Assembly: GCA_905160935.1 (NCBI GenBank)
Contig: CAJHZI010000424.1
Location: 825,001 to 889,000 of the forward strand
Reading direction: 5' to 3'
DNA length: 64,000 nt
Source of the DNA: Enchytraeus crypticus
Lineage: Eukaryota; Annelida; Clitellata; Enchytraeida; Enchytraeidae
Positions within the stretch are counted from its first letter, which is position 1. Every line of letters begins with the position of its first letter. Below the pieces are notes generated by a model. That model searched no databases. It was given only the letters and a program-made list of their open reading frames with translations, and was not told where the DNA came from. Shown here piece after piece: positions 21,950 through 35,469 of the stretch. Position numbers and translations under genes: made by a program.

Positions 21950-24900
21950 CTACACAATCAATCAATCAGTCAGTCAGTCAATCAATCAGTCAGTCAGTCA
22001 GTCGGCAGTCAGTTAGTCAATCAAACAATCAATCAATCAATCAATCATTTCAATAATTGTAATAAATTCATTTACATTCTATAGTTCTGTCAAATGGCAC
22101 CTCCAAGGTATATATTGCTGCTATTCATAGTCTGCCATCACGTTCATCTATAAATTTACGTTCATCCATCGGCTGGAGCCAATGGCGATGTCGGTAAGAT
22201 ACTCGACCGTGGATCAGTATGTGCGGGGTTCAAATCCTGGGATCGCCCGTCACTGACGTCACTTTCGAGTGGGGAAACTGACGTTAACATTAGCTTAATC
22301 AGCGCTTTTAAAAGCTTTAACGATGTATCAACAGGTTGATGCCAACACATAGACTAACACTTTCCCACAACAACTACAACCTATAGTTTGAGGATCTGAG
22401 ACATCGGAGGACTTTTGTCTTTCCTTCCTCAGTCCTCGGTGCCCAAATCTTTAAATCCTTCATTCTTACAAAAACAATGTTTATTAAAATTCTCGGTTGG
22501 TCTACTTAATATATTACTGGAATTAAAACAGGATTATAAAGTTACTTAGACTAAAATAAAGAACATGTACCAATATGCTTAACAACCACGATTATACAAT
22601 ATAACGATGACTTAATCGCTGGTTATCTAATGAAGATCATTCAGAGACGTCTGAAACAGAACATTGTTTCTATTATATATATACACACCCTGCATATACA
22701 GAGATGGCAGAAAATAAATAGAGATGGTAGATGGACAAACTTGTTAGACTTGGATAGAGTCTATTCATATGCTGACCCTGGTTAAACTCGGATTTAAGGG
22801 AAGATGATGATGACGATGATGGTAGCAGTGCCGTCCCTGAGTCAGGACAGAAGATTTGGCTGGATGTGTCTAAGGAGGAAATAAATATGTGAATGTTACC
22901 TTGAGTTGCGTGTTGATGCGTTGATTCTTCTCCACACGAGTCATCCTGTCCTCCTCAGGTCTGGGCACCACCTCGTTCTCGTTGTAGCTCAACGTGTGAG
23001 CTGTGCAACAACAACAACAGTGAGTCATGTAGCAACAACAACAACAGCGAGTCATGTAGCAACAACAACAACAGTGAGTCATGTAGCAACAACAACATGT
23101 CATCTTCAAGTCTGGGCACCACCTGGTTCGAATTACAGTTCAGACTATGAACTGCGCAGCACCAAAAACAACAATATCAACAGTGGCCTTGGACATAACA
23201 GCAGCAACTACTCAACTCCTCAGAATCCACGTATACATGTATGATAAGGCGATCAGATTCTTGATGAAACAGAGCAAGCAGTCTGAGCCAAGATATAAAG
23301 TCCTCAGAGCCTCGGTCTAACGCCAAAACATTTTTTAAATTAAGTAAACATATTATTTGATTGATTTACTGACTGATTGTTTGATGGCACTACAAGTTGA
23401 CCGACAGCTTAATTGATTTAAACAAAGCAAGCTGATAGCTTTACGAAACTGACAGACGAATTGATTAATAAGTGGCGAAGTCTGTAAGATACTCGACCGC
23501 GGATCGGTATGTGCGGGTTCAAATCCGGGGCTCACCCGTCACATATATCGCTTTCGAGTGAGGAAACTGACGTTAACATTAGCTTTACCAGCTTTTTAAT
23601 TGATTGATTGATTGACGGTCTGACGGATCGACACGTACTATGTTCTCGTGCATCATCATCGTAGTCGTTATCTTCAAACATGTGATGAGAGGACACGCTG
23701 TGTGACGCATTGTGTGACGACGACACGTGATGTGACGAGGCAGCCACGACGGGTGGTGGACGAGCCAGTGCTTCCTCCAGCGCCCTCTGGTGCTCCTCCA
23801 TGTCAGCGCGTGCTCGCTGCAGCTGAGCGTGCAGCATGCGCGACTCCTCCTCTCTCTCCTCTGCCTCGCGCATCCTTCTCTCCAGCTCAGCGTGCGCCTC
23901 CGCCGCTTCCCGCTCCTACATACAATAGCACACCGTCGTTCATGACAATATCTAGCATCGTAAATATGTGGGCAGGAATTTATATTCAGTTCCATTTATG
24001 TTTCGTAGAGGCATAGCCTTTGTGACGTCTGAAAGGGCATTCAGTTGGTGAGCGCCTAGGCTCCATAAATTGCTACAAAAATTTTAATGAATGGAAAAGT
24101 CTCAAATAGAGGATTGGCTGGTGGTGTGGTGTAGGACATAGAGGATTTGAGTGAGTCTATTCGTATCCCGTCCCTGGTTAAACTGGGATTCAAGTGAGGA
24201 TGATAATGATGATGATGAAAGGCATAGCTTTTGTGATGGGAATGTAGGTTTACTCCTTCTGGTTAATGGTTAGAATTAAACCTATCGACTGCTCACATAA
24301 GAGGCAAATAACATAGATTTGACAGAGCATCAGAGTTCAGTGATGCGCTGTCACTTTCAGAGATCTAGCAGCAACACTGGTTGTGGCTCACGTTGTAGTC
24401 TTAGACTGATAAAATTCACAACAGCATATAACGAGCACATAACAAATTTATATTCTACACATACACAGTTTTAGTGGTGAAAACGTTCCACAGCTATCTG
24501 AACTTTTATATGCGAAAGTATAGACACAGGACAAAAGTATCATCTCAAATACACACTATTTTTTAGCACTACTTATGTTGGTATATTCCCACCAAATACT
24601 ACTCAGCGCCAAACATTTCACGCCAGTAAAATTAACACTTCTAATCCTACAGATTAAAATATTTCATTTTTCATTTATGTACGACTACATTAACAACAAA
24701 AAGACCAATAATACTTCACTTTTCTGCAACCTCTACTTGTGTTCAAACGTGCTCTCTTAGTCAACAATATAACTATGTAAACACACATTATAAACACGCA
24801 TTAAAGTGAAATGATCAATATGTCGATATCTATCATTTTTAATACGACATGTTTAAACCGTTAGGCACTTTAGACCATTTTCCGTATAACCAGTCCAGTG

Positions 24901-27042
24901 AATGTCCGAGATTTTACTCTCAGATCAGCGCGGCTGGGATTTGAACCCACGATAGTTTAATTCATCTCAGGATCTGTCATATAAAACTTCATGACGTTAC
25001 CCCTACGCTATTCAGACATTCTAAGGAATCTTTTAAGGCTCTGGACTGTAGCACCGGTAGAGCTTACCTTACGCTCTCGCTCCTCTTTTTCCATGTAGGC
25101 AGCCTGCTCCGCCATCTGCCTCGCCTCCTCCGCTCTCCTCTGAGCCTCCGCCAGCTCCTGCCTCTCTCTCTCCGCTCTCTCCATCTTCTCCTCCAGGCTG
25201 CGAGCCATTCCCTGACTCCTCTCCAGCTCTACACAACAACAACAACATCATCATCATCGTCATCATCATCATCATCATCATCTTCTCCTCCAGGCTACGC
25301 ACCATTCCCTGACTCCTCTCCAGTTCTACATAACAACAACAACTTTAATTTAAACATTAAGCAAATCTAAAGCTAGTAAAGCTAAGGTTAACGTCAGTTT
25401 CCTCACTCGAAAGCGAAGTCAGTGAAGGGCGAGCCCAGGATTTGAACCCCGCACATACTGATCCGCGGTCGAGTATCTTACCGACTTAGCCACTGGCTCC
25501 AGCCGATCCAGATCTGTGCAATCTACTATATCACGACTCTCTTTCTCCCTCTCTTTCTATCTCTCTCTCTCTCTCTCTCTCTCTCAGTCTCTACCTTCTC
25601 CAAACTACAACCCATTCCTTGGCTATTACCAGTTCAACACAACAACACCAACAGCAGTAGCATACATGACAACATTTAGCAGTTCTATTCATAAAATATT
25701 TGATACTTCATTTCTCTCGGCCTATTTCTCTTACTTTTCATCCTCCTATCACTCAGAACTGCCCACCATATTCACTGATTGTCAGCCATTTCACATCGAA
25801 TAACAAAAATTACAATTGAAGTTACAAGTAAGTTACAGTAATTCACGATTATATCCAGTCTACACAGATTAACTGCATAAGTCAACAGTCAAGTGATATC
25901 TAAACGACGGTTGAATGAGTACGACATATGCTAAGAAGAAGAAGAAGAACCAAAGTCAGGACTTACCAGATCTCGCTTTCTCAAAGTCAGACTCGTACTG
26001 CTGTAGTCTGCTCTCCAGCTCCTTTCTCTTGCTCTCAGCTGCCTCCCGCTGCTCTCTCTCCTTTATCAGCAGCTGCCTGATAATATCAGTACAACATCAT
26101 GTGATAACATCAGTACAACATCATGTGATAACATCAGTACAACATCATGTGATAACATCAGTACAACAAGACACTTTATCAGCAGCTGCCTGATACAACA
26201 ACAACAACAAAACCTTAATTAGAGTGATTCTGTAGTTCGTGAAAACATTAAACAATACGGTGCCAAATCCAATACAATGAGAAGAGTGTGGGGTCCAAAA
26301 CGGTGCAAACCAAAATCCGGGAAATCAGTCCAAAGAGGGATACTAGTGAAATGGAGGTTTAAGTGTTGGTTTCAGTTCCTGTGCAATAGGCAGATTAGAG
26401 ATGTCAAAGAGAACAGCCTTTAACCCCATATATGAAACTGTTCATACAGAGGGAGATGATGATCAGGAAAAGAAGAGGAGGTGCGCAAAGTGTAAGGAAG
26501 AGAATTCCAGATCTGTGAAGCTGTGTTCTGGAAGGAGCGCTTGGAGAGCTTACTGCATGAAGAAATGCTTGATCACTTAAGAGTAATTAACTTAGAGGAC
26601 CTAGTAGATGATCGCATAGATGAAGGCTGTCTCAATTGTAATAAGTGGGACATATAACGTTATTCCGGGGTAGTGATAGCCTGTATCTTTGTCCGGGGTA
26701 GTGATAGCCTGTACGTTTGTCCGGGGTAGTGATAGCCAGTAGGTTATCTGTAGATAACCTGTATCTCAGAGAAGCTGCCTTGTAAACAATGCATTCTCTG
26801 ACTTTGAGCCAGTGCAGAGACTTCAAGAGAGGAGTCACGTGGGAGTGCTGAGAGCGGCGGAAGAATGCACGTGCAAGGGAATTCTGGATGAACTGCAACC
26901 TGTCGATCTCACAGCTTGGGAGATTTAGAAACAAGGAGTTACAGTAGTATAAATTGGATTGTACGAGAACAGCTCCAATAGTGCAAGCGGTCTCAAGGGA
27001 TAAAATACAAAGTTTGCTCTAAACATTTTATGGCCACCATAT

Positions 27043-27124
<82 letters not shown>

Positions 27125-30100
27125 TATTTTTTATATTAAGAATAATAATCAATCAATCAATCAATCAGTAAGAATTTAACTTCCGGTTCCTCACCATAAG
27201 GCAATGTCAGGGACGTCTTTTGCAGAATCTACACAAACAGGCGTCAAAGCACCACACGATGACGACCGAGTATATAGAGAACACAAAGAGAAAGAAAGAT
27301 CGAAACAGCGCAAGGCCAACAGCCACGACAACAGGGTCAAAATTTAGACCTATGGCGAAAAGAGATGGGTTTTAGCTTGCCAAGGAAAGTACCAATACAG
27401 TTACATGATCGAAGATCTTGTGGCAGAGAGTTCCATATTGTCGGAGCAGAAAACATGAAGAAGCGTCTGCCCCTGGCAGATTTAATATAGAAATATGTTT
27501 TATAGCCAATTGAGAAGTTGCGAAACAATATACAATAAATGATATTTAATATAATTCCCGCGTTGTGTCCGAGACTGATGAAAAGACCAACCGTAACTGC
27601 ACTTGTCGTAAGAGACGACTGATTAAGAACTGGGGAAGGCTACGGAAACCCATCTCAGAAGTCACATTATTCCAAAACTATTGGCTAAATTGAGGTGTCA
27701 ATAAGCATATTCTTTTGTGAAGGCATTAACTCGTCGATCGATGGAATGCTCCCTACGGAGCATATGAGTAAGAATACGTACCTTGGACTTGCCACCTAGG
27801 CCGAACTCTGACTGAGAGATTTCATATAATATTAGTATGATGATCTTTAATCATAATAATAATGGCGGATAAAATGCAATTTGCAAGGAAAAAGAGGCAG
27901 AGGCAGACCGAGATTAGGTATGTTAGACGACTTACAGACCCACTCATATGTGGAAATGAAAAGGAAAGCGGAAGACAGAGAAGAGTGGAGGCGTTATATT
28001 CCATGGACATACCAGTAGGCAGTGCACTAAGAGAGAGAGAGAGTCTAACCTCTCGGCCTGCTTGCTCATCTTATCGTCCCTGGCCTGGGCCTTCATCTGC
28101 TGGACCTCGATGGAGTCAGGTTTACGTCTGCGCATGTACAGCTCGTGGTTGCCCATGCACAGCGCCAGGATGCGCTTGTTGATGCGCAGCCGTGGCGCAA
28201 AGAACACAAAATCCTGCAGCAGCAGAAATAGTAAATCTCAACTCAACTTCTCAATATGTGTAAGATGTCTAGAAATATGTACCGTGGACCTGCTACTTTG
28301 CAAATGAATACGATAAAATGAGGATTTAATGACCGTTTCCTCAACTGAAGGAGATGTCAGGGACGTGTATAGCAGAACATGCAAATACTAGCAGTTCTAA
28401 CCATAAAACATACTTGATAAAGCGTAGATCAAAGAAAAAGCAAGAAAAAAAAACTACAGTCCATTTGACATCAGAAGATCAGTGTGACTCTAGCAAACAG
28501 ACAGAGCTCTACATTTACAACTAAATAAGTTGCAATTTGCTAATTACAAATATTTTTATTAATTATAATAACTTCAATTATTCTTTAATCAAGAAGAGAA
28601 ATTTCTAACAACTAAATTACGCAATCTTTACTTAAATGACACTAAACAAGTTTGACGTCCATTTCCACAAAGGATACAGCTTTCTCATGCGCACCCGTGC
28701 AACTACTAGTACAAGTAAAATAACTATAGACCGTTCTATAGACTGCTCTAGAACAAAAGCAAACGCTATTGTTACTGCGATCTAAGGTGTGAGTCAGCTT
28801 TCACGCTCCATACCAAGCACTCCATTGTTCAACAGGTTAAAGTTAATCTCTTCATAGATGGCTATGTCTTATTAATGCTTTATATAGTCTATAACTAGGG
28901 AAAAATGTAGCCTAAGAAATGGTTTCCCGTTGCCTTCCTCAGTCCATGTTAAGTCACTGATGAGACACGTGCAGTTATCGGTCGTCCAGATACAACACGG
29001 GAAAACATATTTCAAGTCTCAGTAAATATCTCAGTAAACGCAGCTTTTAAGAGAAATGGCAATACTCGTAACTGTACTGCGTGCAAAATGGTGTTCCATC
29101 GCATTTCTACTTAAATACACTTCATGACTAATGTGTAAAATAGTACTATATTGTGTTATAAGTCTTATCAATATAAAACTTGCATCGTCATATTTTGTGT
29201 TTAGAATTAAATAGACAATATCATATAAATCTTCCGCCTGATAAATAACAAAGTTAGTATTATATACCAATAACTAAAACTTTTAATAAAAACATCTTAA
29301 CCAGTCTCTCAACAGCAAACATACAAAATAGAATTTTCAGATATTTTTAATATTTTACAAACCGGAGACTTTTTGTCGATGGGTTTAATCATAAACTTCT
29401 TGTCACTAAAAGAAATGTTTCTGATTTCGCTCCACGGAAATCCAATCTTAGGCGTCAATCTGTTAATAGAATATTCATAGAATTTCGATCAATTTAACTG
29501 AAATTCACACGTGCCCCTGTTTGAGATCAGGTGAAGTAGAATTAAAGAGCCATGTTTTCGGAAAATATGTCTAAAGCATATATTGAAAACTTCATTACAA
29601 TACCCCAGCAATAGTAACTTTACTTACAAAAAAGCCTCACAGTGTGGCAAATAATGGCATAACACAAGGAAGGTTAGATGAGTTTAAGATCCACTCGTAT
29701 GTTGCCGTAAAGAAGAAAATGGAAGATAGAGACGAGTGGAGGCTTTATATACCATGGACCTGCCAGTAGGCAGTGCACTAAGAGAGAGTGCTGCAAATGG
29801 GAAACCCTTGATATAAGATAAGCAGTTAGGGATTGATCGGTCAATGACCTAATTAATTATGATAGACTTAGTTTGATGGACAGGAATTTTTTCTTGGACC
29901 AGCCAACTAGAAGTGCACTGAATGACAGTTAAATTATATAAAGTAATTTCAAGTATATCAGTATAAAGTGTAATAATTGCAGCAGATATTTCAAAACAAA
30001 TGTGTAATCTTCATCACAAAACAAAAGTATTCACCAATTACCATTTAGTCATATACCGATAATTTCTGCTTCTTGCAATAATATCTTAATTAATTATTTA

Positions 30101-31644
30101 CGATAATTTCTTCTTAGACCATCTAGAGAAAACAACAGAGAATTAGTTACTCCATGCAGTCAACTTTAAAAATAAACGAAATGATTGGTCTGTACTGTTA
30201 CAGTTGACGATATTTAGGCACAGCCACTTCAGTATGCGCTTAAAACCTTAATATTTTACAATTTCCATACAAATTCCAGTTTTATTTTGGCAAAGGACGA
30301 AGAATTCTACAGAGAATATTCGCAGTTTTGCAAATTTAATGAGAGAAAAACAAACTTGTCATCTTTCTCATAAACATTGAGCCCCAGAGCGTCGACCCCC
30401 AGCCAGAGGTCAGTGCCCTTCTTGTTCTTGATCTCAAAATAGTTGACCCCATACATCTCTAGATCTTGTGCAATCTGCAGGTACTCCATCATAGCTTCCT
30501 CCCTTCAATCATAAATCAATCAATCAATCATCAATTAATCATTAATTAATTAATCATCAATCAAAAACTTGGTCAGTCAATCATCAATCAATAAATCAAC
30601 CAAAACATTAATAACTCAATAAATCAATTTGTCAGTTAATAACAAAAATGATTACTACATCAATCAATCACTAAGTCAATCAGTTATTGAACAGGTAGGT
30701 AAATCACTTAAACCCTCAACCAAATTAACAATGAAAACTAGTCATCATACTAAATAAAATTTAGAATTATTTGATAATTGTTTGAATAACTAATGCAAAT
30801 ATCATCATCATCATCTTCTTCCCTTAGATACCAGTTTAACTAGGATAGGATACGAATAGACCTTCTCCAATCCTCTCTGTCCCACACAATATCATCAGTC
30901 AATCCCCTATTTTTTGTCCTTTGAATTTACTACATCCTCATCTGCCTTTCTCACAATATTCCCATATCATCTCAATCTCAACTGAGCCAACCTATCTCTG
31001 ATCCACTCAACATTCAAATTCATCCTCACATATTAATTTCGCATTCTGTCCTTCCTAGTTTTACTACACATTAGACGCAACATTCTCATTTCTGCCACAT
31101 GCAAATTCTGTAAATTTTCCCTTTTTAGTGCCCAACACTCCGAATCATACATCAATACTTGCCTAAGCATAAAACTTTAAAATATGCCTTTCAATCTTAG
31201 TGCTATTTTCCAATCTCACAACACTCCACTAGCTGCCCTCCACTTTGCCCACCCAGCCTGAATCCTACTAGTAACCTCCTTTTCAAACTCCCCATTTCCT
31301 CTATTACAGACCCCAAATACCTAAATTCTGTTACCTTCCTAAGCTCTACCCCTGACTTATTAGTCTATCTCCACTTACCATCTCACTCTTTAATCTACTC
31401 TGCAAATGCTCCGTTTTTCCTTATTCACCCTCAGTCCTTTAAAATTATTACATTTTATTAATTAAATTAAATTCTAAGAATTATTAATGTAAAAAATTAC
31501 CAAAATTAGCAATTATAAAATTTTTGATTGTAAATCAGCCATTGTAAACTGTTTCATTGAACATTGATATGTCCAACTAGACGTTTGGTCGAGTGTTTTC
31601 TTTAGCATGTTTTAGCATCAAGTCTGCGTCATTTGATTTAATTT

Positions 31645-31680
<36 letters not shown>

Positions 31681-34600
31681 CACACACAATAATTGAATAA
31701 AAAAAAATATTAATATCATTCACTATTAAAAAAAACATTTAATCAATAACCAGGTCCCTCTCTATCTCTCTCTCAACACACACACAATCATTGAATAATA
31801 AATACAATATTAATATTATTCAATATTAAATAAAACATTTAATCAATAAGCAGGTCTCTCTCTCTCTCTCTCTTAATCAATAAGCAGAGCTCTCTCTCTC
31901 TCTCTCTTAATCAATAAGCAGAGCTCTCTCTCTATCTCTCTCACACACACACACAATCATTGAATAATAAATAAAATGTTAATATCATACAATATTAAAT
32001 AAAACATTTAATCAATAAACAGGTCTTACTTCATCATGCCCTTGTGCTCAGCGTACCACGTGACAATTCTAGTCTCCCACTGATCTTTAGATAGCTGATG
32101 CTGGTCATACACCCTACAACAACAACAACAACAACACGGGACTGGCATTTAAATCTACTTCATTCATTGCAGATCTGCAGAAATGAAACAACAACAACAC
32201 GGGACTGCCATTTAAATCTAATTCATTCATTGCAGAGCTGCAGGTAGGCAAAAACCAATAATATACAAAAATAACAATATAACGCTATTAAAAAGCTAAT
32301 ACTGCAAAAAATAAAAGCTAATACGCTAATAGTGCAACAAATGTAAAAATGTATGTTAGCCAGTGAATGCCATTAAGATTAACAGTTAGCATCAAATAGA
32401 TCATGTGATCGAAATGCATAAAAAATGTATAAACTCATTTGAATTGACATTCAGTAGCTGTGCATAATAACAGAAAACTGAAACATTTAGTCAATAAGTC
32501 GTTCTGATATGCAACTAACTATTTTGAAGATATTCGATATCGTCATGGATGAACAAAGCATTGTTCATATAGTCAATCAGAATAAGCTCACCTCTGAGGC
32601 AGCATGCGCTCGTTAATGAGGAAGCCAGGCTTCTGCGTGTCAGGTTTGTAGTCGCTGTACTTGGCCTGCAGAGCATAGGAAGCCAACAACACTGAGGTCT
32701 CAGGTGAACAGTAGTATTCATCACTTAGTATAGCCTCCTTGACTTGTAGGTAGAACATACGCTACAATACAATACAATACAATCCAATACAATACTGTAC
32801 AATACTATACAATCCAATACAATACAATACAAGCAGTAGTACTCGTTACTTAGTATAGCCTCCTTGACTTGTAGGTAGAACATATGCTACAATACAATAC
32901 AATCCAATACAATACTGTACAATACTATACAATCCAATACAATACAATACAAGCAGTAGTACTCGTCACTTAGTATAGCCTCCTTGACTTGTAGGTAGAA
33001 CATGCGCTGTGTGCATACAATACAATACAATACAACATGATATGACAGGATTAAGTACAAAACAATACAATGCAGTACAATACTAAAAAATACAAATAGT
33101 AATGATCATCATTCTGTTTAGGCTTCTTTCCATGCAGATAGAACATACAAAAGAATTTTCATTCACATAAACAATAGAAGCCGCACAGGCTTTGGCTTAT
33201 ACTTATGCAGCTTATACTCAGATCTAATGTTTAATGTTTAACAGAGTATATCACACAAGGGTATCTCTATATTTTGAAACAATTAAATAAACAGTAAAAC
33301 AAAAAGTATACAATAAAAGACACAAGTAACAAGCTAAAGTACCAAAATCTGAGAAATTTAATTGACTTAAAATAAAAGCAGAAATTCAGCTTCGGATTTA
33401 CTTCAATGCCTAAGTAAGGCATTTTTAGGTTTGCCAGTCCTTAGACCTTTTAAGTGATAAAATAAGATAAATTTATACACGGGACTAGTCAATAAATTCA
33501 AAACCAGCCTGAGAAATACATAGCTGGTGTCAATTGTGTTATTCTCTGCGCTTCTAGCTTCTATAACTTTACTGTTCTAAAGATTATTAAAGGTTACTAT
33601 TCTATTATTAAGCAAATCAAATATATATAGGTGAGTAGTGCTGGATATTGATAAGTTGAGGCGCTAACTGTAGCTATAATTATAAATAAAATAATAATAA
33701 TAATGATGATAATAAGAGTAATAATAGTTGTAGTAGTAGTAATAATATTAATAATAATATTAATAATAATAATAATAATATTCATAATAATAATAAAATA
33801 ATTATAATAATGTCTTATGTTTCTCTCTAGACCTAGCATAAGTTAATCAGTGGCGACCACTAAACAACTCTACTAACAAACCTGCGTTACTTCTTGAATC
33901 AGTTCTTCAGTTACATCCTCGCAGAAGAACTACACAGTCAACAGAAGATATAGTCAGAAAGTTTGTAACGTTTTACACATATAACCTGACTAAGTTTTAA
34001 AATAAACAGAAATCATTAAATCACATGATAAACAGTCTAAACTTCCAGATAATATGATTCAAAACAAAAACACATCATAAATAATATGTAAATCAGTTTC
34101 CATGGTTAGTATCATAAAATGCCAATTTCAAATGAGACGTTAAACCTTTTGATCATTGTTAAACTAAACTAAGACTAAAATAATTAAAAAAACTAAACAG
34201 TATTTAGTCATTTAGTCACAGTGGAGAACTAAGCCACAGTAAAATTGCTGTCAATGGTCATTTGGTTAAAGTCCTCAGCTTAGAGTTAAATGATTCTAGA
34301 TTCGAGGGCAAGATAAATACTAATTAAAATACGCTACCTTTACTCTGAACTTGAACTGAAGTGGCGTTTCTTTCTTGACATCTTGACTCATCACCTATAA
34401 GATGTAGTCAATCAATTAATATATCAGAAATAATCAACAAAATATAGTAAAATAGTACATTAAACTATTGCTAAACTAATAAATTAATAGTTTGGTAAAT
34501 AATTCAGTTGATCATACTTTTAGTTAATGCTAAACAAGCAAATATATTAAGCTGGTCTACCTAAAAGCTATTCAGCTAATTTCTAAATAACTAAAGACAA

Positions 34601-35435
34601 GGATGACAACAATTCAACTGCTCGATTAAACGCAAGTTTTATTTCAAGACAATACAGGCTGTAATGGCACAGGGATTACATCCCTGACATAATCCTTGGA
34701 AGAGGAAAAGAACGTTAACCCTTTATTATTATTATTATTATTATTATTATGAATTCCATTCCAAACCTAATCTAACATATTCAGATAAGCTAGCTATCCA
34801 AAGATGGTCACTTTTTGCGCAGTGGTATAAATTTAACCATGATGATATCGAACATTCGCACTCATGCGTGAACAATTAGCTTAATTACTTTATAATTAGA
34901 TAATTAAGTCAAATTAAATTAGGTCTAATTAAATTAACGATTAAATGTGCGATTTTCTTAATAAAAGGGATTAACCAATTAAGTTAAGAATCGCCCTTAA
35001 TGCAGTGGTATTTTGTCAGATAAAGTGTACAGTAGAAAAGATTACAAACCGATTTCACAGAGTCATATTTCAATACAAGACTTCTTTTCAAATGCGATTT
35101 TATTAAATATTACTGATGTGGATATCGGTTTAGGGTTTAGGGTAGTTAGGTAATCAGTTCTTCAACCTTTATTTATAGCAATTGGAACATGTGAACGCTC
35201 TATTATAATATTAGCAAATTAGAAAGTGTAAATATGCCCTTCTTCCTGACTAGTATATTGTCTGTATTTGTATACTGATAAACTATCGTGTATTTATTTC
35301 TGCTCGATGTTGTTATTATACTTTGGACTGATTATCTGGATTTTGGACCGTTTTTGGACCTTCTTTTTGCTCGCCGGCTTGATTTTGTCTCAATAGTGCT
35401 CGATGTTGTCATTGATGATTGTAGCACTCTAATTG

Positions 35436-35469
<34 letters not shown>

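Noticed and set aside
22171-22245. Functional tRNA gene
   Set aside because: Box A and box B are present, but the arms do not fold as a cloverleaf and seven similar copies share a retroelement tail.
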